Assembly: GCA_010031985.1 (NCBI GenBank) | Contig: RGYP01000080.1 | Span: forward strand, 1 to 7,772 | Reading direction: 5' to 3' | Length of the DNA stretch: 7,772 nucleotides | From: Gammaproteobacteria bacterium | Lineage (GTDB): Bacteria; Pseudomonadota; Gammaproteobacteria; Steroidobacterales; Steroidobacteraceae | Shown here: piece by piece, positions 1-7,123 of the stretch | Position numbering within the stretch: the stretch's first letter is position 1 | Layout of the letters: each line of letters begins with the position of its first letter | Translations under genes and position numbers: made by a program | The notes under the pieces: generated by a model | Seen by the model: the letters and a program-made list of their open reading frames with translations, nothing else | Databases searched by the model: none | Told to the model about the DNA's origin: nothing

Positions 1-1923
1 GTGCAAACGACGTATCTTCAGGCCCTTGGGAATGGTGACCTCTTCGCTGTTGCGTGCCACGCGCCGCAGCGGATTCTTGCCGGAGTGGTACATGGCAGTG
101 GCCGTAGCCATCGGCGAGGGCAAGAAGGCCTGCACCTGATCCGCGCGAAAGCCGTTTTTCTTCAGCCAAAGCGCGAGTTCGAGCATGTCTTCATCGGTAG
201 TACCGGGGTGGGCCGCAATGAAATACGGGATCAGGTATTGCTCCTTGCCCGCTTCCTTCGAGTAACGATCGAATAGTTCTTTGAAACGATAGTAGGTGCC
301 GACACCCGGTTTCATCATCTTCGAAAGCGGTCCCTCGCCGATCGCTTCGGGTGCAATCTTCAGATAACCGCCCACATGATGCTGCGCGAGCTCTTTGACG
401 TACTCCGGCGACTCGATGGCAAGGTCATAACGCACACCCGATGCGATCAACACTTTCTTGATGCCTGGCAGCGCACGCGCCTTGCGGTAAAGCTCGATGA
501 GCGGCGAGTGATCGGTATTGAGATTCGGGCAAACACCCGGATAGACGCAGGATGGTTTGCGGCAGGCACTTTCGATCGCGCGGCTTTTGCAGGCGAGTCG
601 ATACATGTTGGCCGTCGGACCGCCGAGGTCGGAGATGACTCCGGTGAAACCCGGCACCGTATCACGCACCTTTTCTATCTCACGCAGGATCGATCCCTCC
701 GAGCGACTCTGAATGATGCGACCTTCGTGCTCGGTGATCGAACAGAAGGTACAGCCACCGAAGCATCCGCGCTGGATGGCGATCGAGAAACGAATCATCT
801 TGTAGGCAGGAATCTCCGCCTTGCCATAGAACGGATGCGGCTGCCGCTGGTACGGCAATTCATAGACGTAATCCATCTCGCGAGTCGTGAGCGGAATGGG
901 CGGCGGGTTCAGCCAGACGTCGATTTGACCATGCCGCTGCACCATTGCCCGTGCGTTGCCGGGGTTCGCCTCGAGATGGAGGATGCGCGAGGCGTGCGCA
1001 TACATCACCGGGTCGTCGACCACCTGCTCGTAGGCAGGCAAGCGAATGACGCTGCGAGCGCGATCGGCGTTGCGCACACGACGCACGAACCGTACCACCG
1101 ATTCGTTGGCCGGCTGATCGAAACCAGCGGAGTTCGGGTCCGTCGACGATTTGGTGCCGCCGTTGTCCTCCATCGCGTACGGATCGATCGGTGGATTGAG
1201 TGGGCCCGGAGTGTCGAGATGCGTCGAGTCGATCTCGATGTAGCCCTCGGGCAGCACTCGTCGAGTGAAGGCGGTACCACGCAGGTCGGTGATCGAGACC
1301 ATTTTTTCGCCTGCAGCAAGCCGATGCGCAACCTCGACGATTTGCCGTTCGGCGTTGCCGAACAGCAGCAAGTCGGCTTTGGCATCGAGCAAAATCGAGC
1401 GGCGTACTTTTTCGGACCAGTAATCGAAGTGGGCGATACGACGCAGACTGGCCTCGATGCCGCCGATCACGATTGGCACGTCGGCATAAGCCTCGCGGGC
1501 ACGCTGCGCATAAACGATGACCGAGCGATCAGGGCGCTTGCCACCCTCGCCGTTCGGCGTGTAGGCATCGTCGCTACGCATGCGGCGATCGCTGGTGTAG
1601 CGATTCACCATCGAGTCCATGTTGCCGGCGGTGATACCGAAGAAAAGATTCGGTTTACCGAGCACCTTGAAGGGGTCGGCACTTTGCCAATCGGGCTGCG
1701 CGATGATACCCACGCGAAAACCCTGCGCCTCGAGCAGGCGACCGATGATCGCCATGCCGAAACTCGGATGATCGACGTAGGCATCACCCGTTACGACGAT
1801 GACATCGCAGCTATCCCAACCGAGCGCATCCATCTCGGCACGCGACATGGGGAGAAACGGCGCCACGCCGAAGCGTGAAGCCCAATATTTGCGATAGGAA
1901 TGAATGTCGCGAGCCTGTTCCAT
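1..1923 (-). CDS. ygiQ: YgiQ/UPF0313 family radical SAM protein (C-terminus cut by window edge)
   Basis: 641 codons are present, reading leftward off base 1. The translation follows E. coli YgiQ closely: FLPMSRAEMDALGWDSCD and GDAYVDHPSFGMAIIGRLLE near the N-terminus, then KPNLFFGITAGNMDSM, GGIEASLRR, and the radical SAM cluster CFGGCTFC with Cys387, Cys391 and Cys394 (CxxxCxxC) followed by SITEHEGRIIQSRS. Further on come ISDLGGPTANMY, HHVGGYLKIAPE and KEQYLIPYFIAAHPG. The visible part ends at IRRLH, where the E. coli protein has about 100 residues left, so only the variable tail is missing. The frame is open throughout. The family binds a 4Fe-4S cluster and SAM; its reaction is not established. 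ATG 1923 is the first in-frame start after the upstream methyltransferase stop and fits the family N-terminus, although no clear Shine-Dalgarno is seen. The 12-nt gap suggests co-transcription and translational coupling with that gene. Confidence 0.95.
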   Translation of the reverse strand, partial: MEQARDIHSYRKYWASRFGVAPFLPMSRAEMDALGWDSCDVIVVTGDAYVDHPSFGMAIIGRLLEAQGFRVGIIAQPDWQSADPFKVLGKPNLFFGITAGNMDSMVNRYTSDRRMRSDDAYTPNGEGGKRPDRSVIVYAQRAREAYADVPIVIGGIEASLRRIAHFDYWSEKVRRSILLDAKADLLLFGNAERQIVEVAHRLAAGEKMVSITDLRGTAFTRRVLPEGYIEIDSTHLDTPGPLNPPIDPYAMEDNGGTKSSTDPNSAGFDQPANESVVRFVRRVRNADRARSVIRLPAYEQVVDDPVMYAHASRILHLEANPGNARAMVQRHGQIDVWLNPPPIPLTTREMDYVYELPYQRQPHPFYGKAEIPAYKMIRFSIAIQRGCFGGCTFCSITEHEGRIIQSRSEGSILREIEKVRDTVPGFTGVISDLGGPTANMYRLACKSRAIESACRKPSCVYPGVCPNLNTDHSPLIELYRKARALPGIKKVLIASGVRYDLAIESPEYVKELAQHHVGGYLKIAPEAIGEGPLSKMMKPGVGTYYRFKELFDRYSKEAGKEQYLIPYFIAAHPGTTDEDMLELALWLKKNGFRADQVQAFLPSPMATATAMYHSGKNPLRRVARNSEEVTIPKGLKIRRLH

Positions 1924-1935
1924 GGCGCGACGAAA

Positions 1936-3114
1936 TCAGGCCTTGATCGCGTGCCGAGCTCCGTAGCCGCGGATCACTGCTTCGGCGTTGCGGACAATGC
2001 TGAATCCGCGTTTGCCGATTTCTTCGGTGAAAGGCATGGCATGGTACTCGAGCGACCACGCTTCGTTGTTCCAGCGATGGTCCCACCACCGGCCGTAGAG
2101 CAGGCGCGGCGGCATCACGGCGCCGCCCGTCCCGAAATCGAGGGGATAGAACACCCCGCCCGGTCGGGTGATTCGCTGCACTTCGGCGATGATCTTGCGA
2201 GTGACCTCCGCGGGCACCTCGTGGTGCAGCAGATAGCTCGTCACCAAGTCGAAATGGTTGTCGGGAAAGCCGGTGTTTTCGGCGAGGCGCTGCGCAAAAT
2301 TGACGGCGACGCCGAGATTGTTCGCGCGCATATGTGCATAGCGAAGCATCGGCGCCGCGACGTCGATACCCCAAACCTCGGCGTCGGGGTATTTTTCTTT
2401 GAGCGCGACGGCTAGCTGGCCGATGCCCGTACCCATGTCGAGAATACGCAGAGCCTTGCCATCTTGCGGCAGCGGCAATCGCTGCGCGGATCGTTTATGC
2501 GAGTCGTCCTGATCGTTGGCACCTATCGAGGTGCCGGTGTAAAAACTGTTGGTGCCGTAGTGATACATGTGACCCGCGAAAGGATCGCCGACGTAGCCGC
2601 CCGGCTGAATGTGGATTTCGTGACGCGCGTACATCGGCACCTCGAGCGACGGCGCGAGCTCGAGCGTGCCGGGGCCCGCGCGATCGGCCGCTTCGAGCTC
2701 GGCGAGGTATTCGTCGGCGTGATCGTGGAAGTGCGCGTGCAAGGTTTTCCACATGTACTGCTGATTGTGCAGCCAGGTTCGCGAAGCGAGGTTGGTGCTC
2801 GGCTCGTTCTCGATGAGACGACGTAACTGCTCGACCGTGATAGGTGTTGCCGGATCGATGCCCTCGCGCTCGAGGACACGATCGAAAGCGGCGAGCGATG
2901 CCGCGCGCAGCGCCTTGCCATGCAGCGTTCGCATGCCCCGGGTGAAGTCTTGCTGCGCCTCGAGCTCAAGCGTGGCCAGCCGCACGAGCCGCCCGTCGAC
3001 GCCGCGCGGAGCGACGGCCGCTTTCGGCTTGCGCAACGTGGATGCAGTGGCGACGCCATTAATGAGCGCGAGGGAGCCGGCAGCGGCACCGAACAATTGG
3101 CGGCGATCGATCAT
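1936..3114 (-). CDS. Class I SAM-dependent methyltransferase with Tat-like N-terminal signal
   Basis: 392 aa. Residues 1-25 look like a twin-arginine leader (IDRRQLFGAAAG, then a small hydrophobic stretch to about VATAS). Residues 40-200 form a region I cannot assign to a named domain; it has a histidine cluster (HAHFHDH, 126-132) and the segments HEIHIQPGGY and HMYHYGTNSFYTG. From about 220 there is a Rossmann methyltransferase fold: motif I ILDMGTGIG (224-232), acidic Asp251 after strand 2 (VWGID), FDLVTSYLLHHEV (288-300) and RPGGVFYPLDFG. It resembles UbiE/Methyltransf_11-type enzymes that use SAM; the acceptor is unknown. The frame is open 48 codons further upstream, but ATG 3114 is preferred because it has GGGAG 7 nt upstream and starts the Tat motif. 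It is divergent from the M24 gene and precedes ygiQ by 12 nt. Export of a SAM enzyme is odd; the leader could instead be a membrane anchor. Confidence 0.88.
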   Translation of the reverse strand: MIDRRQLFGAAAGSLALINGVATASTLRKPKAAVAPRGVDGRLVRLATLELEAQQDFTRGMRTLHGKALRAASLAAFDRVLEREGIDPATPITVEQLRRLIENEPSTNLASRTWLHNQQYMWKTLHAHFHDHADEYLAELEAADRAGPGTLELAPSLEVPMYARHEIHIQPGGYVGDPFAGHMYHYGTNSFYTGTSIGANDQDDSHKRSAQRLPLPQDGKALRILDMGTGIGQLAVALKEKYPDAEVWGIDVAAPMLRYAHMRANNLGVAVNFAQRLAENTGFPDNHFDLVTSYLLHHEVPAEVTRKIIAEVQRITRPGGVFYPLDFGTGGAVMPPRLLYGRWWDHRWNNEAWSLEYHAMPFTEEIGKRGFSIVRNAEAVIRGYGARHAIKA

Positions 3115-3121
3115 GGTCAGA

Positions 3122-3126
3122 CTCCC
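3122..3126 (-). promoter_or_regulatory. Shine-Dalgarno of the methyltransferase gene
   Basis: GGGAG on the minus strand, 7 nt before ATG 3114. It decides the start: the reading frame is open to 3258, but the longer version would lose the N-terminal position of the twin-arginine motif and overlap the start of the divergent gene. Confidence 0.7.
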
Positions 3127-3162
3127 GAGGGGGGACAACCGAAGGGGAACTATCGAGAGCAT

Positions 3163-3179
3163 ACCCTCGCCGAGAGGGT
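3163..3179. promoter_or_regulatory. Perfect inverted repeat in divergent promoter region (candidate operator)
   Basis: ACCCTC-GCCGA-GAGGGT is a perfect 6-bp inverted repeat with a 5-nt spacer in the 143-bp gap (3115-3257) between the divergent methyltransferase and M24 genes. On the minus strand a TTGACC hexamer (3182-3177) resembling a -35 element overlaps its edge. A TATGCT (3163-3158) follows, but after only 13 nt, too short for a normal sigma-70 promoter. A transcription-factor site is plausible because both genes would read out from it. A small RNA hairpin is the alternative. Confidence 0.35.
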
Positions 3180-3244
3180 CAAAGAAGCTCCCGCTTGCCG
3201 CCTTGGCGATGGACTGACAAGCTGCGGGTTGAAGATCATGAACC

Positions 3245-3249
3245 GGGAG
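3245..3249 (+). promoter_or_regulatory. Shine-Dalgarno of the M24 family gene
   Basis: GGGAG 8 nt before ATG 3258, inside AACCGGGAGAC (3241-3251). It supports ATG 3258 over the in-frame ATG at 3195, because the Tat motif follows ATG 3258 immediately. The same 11-mer precedes the nitrilase-fold gene. Confidence 0.75.
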
Positions 3250-3257
3250 ACGTCGCA

Positions 3258-4604
3258 ATGGATCGGGAGCGTCGCGATTTCATCGCTGCAGCCACCATGG
3301 CCGGTGCAGTGACAGGAATGGGGGCGAGCGCCGCCCCGGGGACTGGCGTCGTCGGGCAAAGCCCGACGACGCTGCCCGACATCGGCTTTGCCACCCGCGA
3401 ACCTTTTCTCGATCGCGAGCGCGCCCGCCGCATCCTGACCGAGGACGGGCTCGATGCAATGGTCGTGGGTGAAGGCCGTAATGTCTTTCACGCCACCAAT
3501 TTTTTTCCGCTGCTCGAGCGCATGAGCATGATCGCCTCGACGCTCGCGATCATTCCCCGCGACCCGCAGCGGCCCGTGGCGCTAGTGATCCCGGCGTTCT
3601 CCTACTATTACATCCAGGCCGATGACGGGCTGGTGCCCGGGGTGCAGCCGTTCGTATTCACGAGTCCGCGGCCGGGTGCCGCAGCGGCTGATGTCGTGGT
3701 CTACAAGCTAGACGGTGAGCCGCCCGCTCGCGAACAAAACCGACGCAAGATTTTGGCTGAAGCAGCGCCGTATCACGCGAGTATGGAACAGGCACTTGCC
3801 AAGGCGCTCGCCGAACTTGGCGTGGCCCGCGGCCGCCTCGGCCATGACGACACGTCGGTCGCACAGTTGCTGACACGCGCGGCCCCGGGAGCAACGCTTA
3901 TCGACGCCGACGACACGCCGCGACGCATCCGTCTGGTCCGTACGCCGGCGGAAATTCGCATGATGAAGCTCGCTTCCGAAGCCAACGTCGCCGCAGCACA
4001 CGCCACGATTCGCATCGCTCGCGAACTCGGTAGCGTTCGCGCGATCCGTCAAAGATTTTTCGCCGAGGCCGCGCTGCGCGGCAATCTCGGGGTTTTCATG
4101 GTGGTGAATGCCTCGTCGTCAGACGCCTATGACGAACCCGTACGCGACGGGCAGGCGCTGATGATCGATTGCGTGAGCCATCTCAGAAACTTTCATGGTG
4201 ACTACGGACGAACGATATTCTTCGGCGAGCCCAAAAAACGCATGCGCTACTGCACCGATGCCATGGCGAAGACCTGGGGCGAACTACAGGGCTTGATCCG
4301 TCCTGGCATGCGCTTTTCTCAGGTACGCGAGCTGGGCACTACGACGCTGGCCAAATTCGGCATCGACGTACCGGTAACCTTCAGCCCGCACAGCGTGGGT
4401 CTTGCGCATACCGATCAACCGCGCCTGAACGTCGACGGCTCGCGTGCAGACGTGATTATCGAAGAAAACATGATTCTCTCGATCGACTGCCCCCTTTTCG
4501 AAACCGGCGAAGGTGGAACGGCGCACCTCGAAGATCTCGTGCTCGTCACCCGGCAAGGGACCGTACCGATTCACGACACCGGAACAGCAACCTATACGGT
4601 TTGA
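3258..4604 (+). CDS. Tat-exported M24 family metallopeptidase-like protein (aminopeptidase P/creatinase fold)
   Basis: 448 aa. A twin-arginine leader opens the protein (MDRERRDFIAAATMAG), with a likely signal-peptidase site after GASA (residue 25), so the mature protein is probably periplasmic. Residues about 45-225 match the position of the creatinase/prolidase N-terminal domain, and residues 230-435 form the pita-bread catalytic domain. Expected metal ligands can be placed: Asp304 (LMIDCV), Asp315 (HGDYGRT, 11 residues later as in the family), His378 (SPHSVGLAHTD) and Glu425 (AHLEDLVLVT). The usual first glutamate of the TIEPG motif is Asp410 here (LSIDCP). I recall related Xaa-Pro peptidase-like proteins with Ser-x-Asp-x-Pro at this place, so it may be a subfamily trait. 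Likely reactions are Xaa-Pro peptide cleavage or hydrolysis of a small C-N bonded substrate; the substrate is not identifiable. It converges on the monooxygenase gene with 9 bp between stops. Confidence 0.88.
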   Translation: MDRERRDFIAAATMAGAVTGMGASAAPGTGVVGQSPTTLPDIGFATREPFLDRERARRILTEDGLDAMVVGEGRNVFHATNFFPLLERMSMIASTLAIIPRDPQRPVALVIPAFSYYYIQADDGLVPGVQPFVFTSPRPGAAAADVVVYKLDGEPPAREQNRRKILAEAAPYHASMEQALAKALAELGVARGRLGHDDTSVAQLLTRAAPGATLIDADDTPRRIRLVRTPAEIRMMKLASEANVAAAHATIRIARELGSVRAIRQRFFAEAALRGNLGVFMVVNASSSDAYDEPVRDGQALMIDCVSHLRNFHGDYGRTIFFGEPKKRMRYCTDAMAKTWGELQGLIRPGMRFSQVRELGTTTLAKFGIDVPVTFSPHSVGLAHTDQPRLNVDGSRADVIIEENMILSIDCPLFETGEGGTAHLEDLVLVTRQGTVPIHDTGTATYTV

Positions 4605-4621
4605 GCGTAGCGACTAAACCG
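4597..4621. terminator. Weak hairpin spanning both convergent stop codons
   Basis: CGGTTT (4597-4602) and AAACCG (4616-4621) form a perfect 6-bp inverted repeat with a 13-nt loop. It overlaps the TGA of the M24 gene (4602-4604) and the TAG of the monooxygenase gene (4614-4616, minus strand). Its location suggests a shared bidirectional terminator, but the stem is short and no T-tract follows on either strand. Confidence 0.25.
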
Positions 4622-5783
4622 GAACGGCGGCCGGGTTGTAGGCCATCAGGCCGAGCGACTCGGCACTGACGTGCTTGCCGGGGCGGAAGTTCTCATCGCG
4701 ACCGGAGTGGTAGTTGAGCGCCGTCTTGCGGGACTCGGTCATCACCCAGTTCGCGCGCGGCAGCCTTGCCTCGACGTAGCGACGTAAAGCCTCGTCGATC
4801 GAGCCTGCGGCAGCAAAGGCCCGGGCGATCAACATGCCATCTTCGATCCCCATCGCTGCACCCTGCCCGAGAAACGGCAGCATGGGATGTGCCGCATCGC
4901 CGATCAGCGTGACGCGCCCTCGCGTCCACTCGGCGAGTGGCTCGCGATCGAATAGCGCCCATTTGAAGAGTCCGTCGGCGGGCGTCGCCGCGATGATCGT
5001 GCGCACGCCCTGATACCAGTCGCCATACTCTTCTAGCATTTCTTTGACAGTGGCCCGAATCGACCAACCCTCCTCGCGCCAATCGTCACGCTCGGTCAAA
5101 CCCACGAAATTGACGAGGCTGCCACCGCGTACGAGATAACGGGTGAAACTGCGGCCAGGGCCGGTCGAGAGACAAGAAGTGGGTTCGACCACACCCGCGG
5201 GCAAATCGGCGTACGGCACCAAGCCGCGATACGCCATGTAGCCGGTGAAGCGCGGTCGATCCACCCCGAAGAGCTGGGTACGGACTACGGAACGCACGCC
5301 ATCGGCACCGAGCACCGAATCGGCCCGTACTTCGACACCGTTGCCGAACTTGAGACTCACCCCGGCCGAGTTCTGCACGAGACCAACGAATGCGTGTCCG
5401 GTACGGATGGCAGTCGGATCGTGGCTGACCACGAGATCGGCGAGTTCGCGATGCAAATCGGCGCGATGTACCTGATAGTAGGCCGCGCCGTATTTTTCGA
5501 GCATTTCGCGACCGCGCGAGATCTCGACCATGAGCTCGCCGGTTTTCCAATGTTTGACGCCACCCCGATCGGGACGCATACCGATGCGGGACAGCACACC
5601 TTCCAGTCCGATGGCATTGAGCACATGCGTGGCGTTGGGGCTCACCGTGAGCCCGGCACCCACATCGCCGAGCACGGGGGCCTGCTCGTAAACCACGGGG
5701 CGGAAGCCGAATTGCTGCAGTGCGCGCGCGGCGACGAGCCCGGCGATACCGGCACCGACGATGGCGATCTGCAACTCTCTCAT
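4614..5783 (-). CDS. Class A FAD-dependent monooxygenase (salicylate hydroxylase-like)
   Basis: 389 aa, with no signal peptide, so cytoplasmic. The three hallmarks of single-component flavoprotein hydroxylases are present: GAGIAG dinucleotide-binding loop (10-15) ending in a glutamate after strand 2 (YEQ), the DG motif GADGVRS (159-165), and GDAAHPMLPFLGQGAAMGIED (295-315), which binds the FAD riboside and closes the active site. Length matches salicylate hydroxylase and 6-hydroxynicotinate monooxygenase relatives (about 380-430 aa). Such enzymes use NAD(P)H and O2 to hydroxylate aromatic or similar rings; the substrate here is not predictable. ATG 5783 is chosen because it sits just before the flavin fold. 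In-frame TTG 5837 and GTG 5819 are possible longer starts, and no good Shine-Dalgarno precedes any of them. The gene follows the nitrilase-fold gene on the same strand after 133 bp, so the two may be co-transcribed. Confidence 0.9.
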   Translation of the reverse strand: MRELQIAIVGAGIAGLVAARALQQFGFRPVVYEQAPVLGDVGAGLTVSPNATHVLNAIGLEGVLSRIGMRPDRGGVKHWKTGELMVEISRGREMLEKYGAAYYQVHRADLHRELADLVVSHDPTAIRTGHAFVGLVQNSAGVSLKFGNGVEVRADSVLGADGVRSVVRTQLFGVDRPRFTGYMAYRGLVPYADLPAGVVEPTSCLSTGPGRSFTRYLVRGGSLVNFVGLTERDDWREEGWSIRATVKEMLEEYGDWYQGVRTIIAATPADGLFKWALFDREPLAEWTRGRVTLIGDAAHPMLPFLGQGAAMGIEDGMLIARAFAAAGSIDEALRRYVEARLPRANWVMTESRKTALNYHSGRDENFRPGKHVSAESLGLMAYNPAAVPV

Positions 5784-5824
5784 GGCTGCGACGTTGCACC
5801 GCTTCGCCTCGGAGGGCACGGACC

Positions 5825-5894
5825 GTAAGTCACGCAATCCGCGTTGTGGCCGTCAGGGGTTCCGCTGGTCGGTCGTTCGCCTCGGCGTGACTAC
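5825..5894. repeat. Imperfect 10-bp inverted repeat in the nitrilase-monooxygenase gap
   Basis: GTA-A-GTCACGC (5825-5835) pairs with GCGTGACTAC (5885-5894): ten base pairs with one bulged A and a 49-nt loop, filling most of the gap 5784-5916. It might form a structured leader ahead of the monooxygenase gene or be a paired protein-binding site. There is no T-tract. Chance occurrence cannot be excluded. Confidence 0.25.
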
Positions 5895-5916
5895 AGAGTG
5901 GAGACGGACAATGAAA

Positions 5917-7116
5917 TCAGGGCTTCCAGCGCACCCTGGCATTGATCTGGTCAGCCGATTCGGTAAGCGAATTCGGCTGCTGCTTCAGGAAAGCATTGGG
6001 CGGATATTTTCCTTGGTAGGCCTGCCACACGCGATCGTAGAGTTCTTTGTGCATGACGGGTTGGCGCATCTTTTCGCGATGCGCTGCGATGGGAATCTCG
6101 ACGCTGAGCACCTGCTCGGTCGGATCTTTGGTCTGCGCGACCAGATTTCCCTGCGGATCGATCACCGTCGATAGCACGGTGGTGGTATCGGCAATCGGCT
6201 TCGTCCAGTCACCGTCTTTCCAGTAGCGCCGCAGACCCTGTGGATCGTCGGGCAGGTAAGCGTTGTTGACCATCGCCGACCAATAACCGTTGTGCAGCGA
6301 AGCGCCTTGAACATCGGCGAGTCGATAGCGCCCGGTCGCCGTTCGCAGCACGATCTCGGCACCCTTCATGCCGAAGGCGCGATACAGCTCGGGCTCGAGT
6401 TGGACGGTCGACGTGGCGATGTTGCCGATCGGCGTGCGCGCGACGGGAATCACCCGGTCCCAACCGTACATTTCGACATAGCGGTCGAGCACGTTGAAGA
6501 TGGTGGTCGTCATCAGCTCGTTGTTGCCGAAGGCGCCCATGATGTTGCGCGCTTTCCACTGGCTGTCGACGATGCTGCCATCGGGACCGATGATCGTGGT
6601 CGCCGACATGAAATGATTGGGCCAATCTTTGTCCACAATGTAGGCGCCAAAGATTATGTAGCAGCGGTGCTGCCGGGCCTTGCGGGCGATGGCTTCGGTC
6701 TCGGGGCCCGGAATTTCGATGCAACCCTTGAGCACCATGGGTCGCGACCAGGAGAACGACAACCCGGTCAGCGGCAATTCATGGAACAACAGCGCATCGT
6801 GCCGCCGCTCGGATTGCGCTCGATCGATCCACTCGAGCATGTAATCGAGGTTTTCCTTGCGGATACGTTCGATGGCATCGACCTCGAGCATGCGGATGCG
6901 GGTCTGCACGAGCCCGAGCCGCGCGACAGGCTGGACGAGCGGCACCGTCGGATAGCGGCCATCGGTCCGCACCAAGGGCGAAGTCGCCGCAGGCGCCGCC
7001 GCAGTGGGCGCCGGTGCAGCGAGCCCAGCGGCCACCGAAAGACCGACCGCACCACCCAACAGATCGCGACGAGTGAAGGTGTTCGAGTCGGCGTTGTGAT
7101 CGACAGGTCGGCTCAT
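5917..7116 (-). CDS. Nitrilase-superfamily (carbon-nitrogen hydrolase) protein with Tat signal and no catalytic cysteine
   Basis: 399 aa. The N-terminus holds a twin-arginine motif (FTRRDLLGGAVG, Arg16-Arg17) and an Ala-rich hydrophobic stretch to about residue 45, so export to the periplasm is likely. From about 65 the nitrilase fold is readable: ARLGLVQTRI, then Glu113 (FHELPLTG), IPGPETEAIARKA, IIFGAYIVD, IIGPDGSIVDSQWKARN with Lys188, and PELYRAFGMKGAEIVLR after the nucleophile elbow. The closest pattern is the aliphatic amidase/N-carbamoyl amide hydrolase group. At the elbow the sequence is GNIATSTVQLEPEL: the cysteine position is Ser236 (or Thr235 if aligned from the glycine). The only cysteines are 132 and 152, far from this site. 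It is therefore either a pseudoenzyme or a Ser/Thr variant. ATG 7116 has GGGAG 7 nt upstream. It probably heads a transcript continuing into the monooxygenase gene. Confidence 0.87.
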   Translation of the reverse strand: MSRPVDHNADSNTFTRRDLLGGAVGLSVAAGLAAPAPTAAAPAATSPLVRTDGRYPTVPLVQPVARLGLVQTRIRMLEVDAIERIRKENLDYMLEWIDRAQSERRHDALLFHELPLTGLSFSWSRPMVLKGCIEIPGPETEAIARKARQHRCYIIFGAYIVDKDWPNHFMSATTIIGPDGSIVDSQWKARNIMGAFGNNELMTTTIFNVLDRYVEMYGWDRVIPVARTPIGNIATSTVQLEPELYRAFGMKGAEIVLRTATGRYRLADVQGASLHNGYWSAMVNNAYLPDDPQGLRRYWKDGDWTKPIADTTTVLSTVIDPQGNLVAQTKDPTEQVLSVEIPIAAHREKMRQPVMHKELYDRVWQAYQGKYPPNAFLKQQPNSLTESADQINARVRWKP

Positions 7117-7123
7117 GGTGTGT

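Noticed and set aside
376..1878. 500-codon open frame on the plus strand
   Set aside because: It is antisense to ygiQ, whose translation matches a well-known family over its whole length. The plus-strand translation is Arg/His/Asp-rich with no recognisable motif, as expected for a shadow in GC-rich DNA.
1811..2374. 187-codon minus-strand frame overlapping the methyltransferase and ygiQ
   Set aside because: Shifted-frame shadow, Arg-rich and motif-free, crossing the junction of two genes with clear homology.
3115..3257. Clear sigma-70 promoter pair
   Set aside because: TTGACC and TATGCT on the minus strand are 13 nt apart, too close. No convincing -35/-10 pair was found for the plus-strand gene.
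3115..3258. 48-codon N-terminal extension of the methyltransferase
   Set aside because: It would bury the twin-arginine leader internally, lacks a ribosome-binding site, and would overlap the start of the divergent M24 gene, whereas ATG 3114 has GGGAG at 7 nt.
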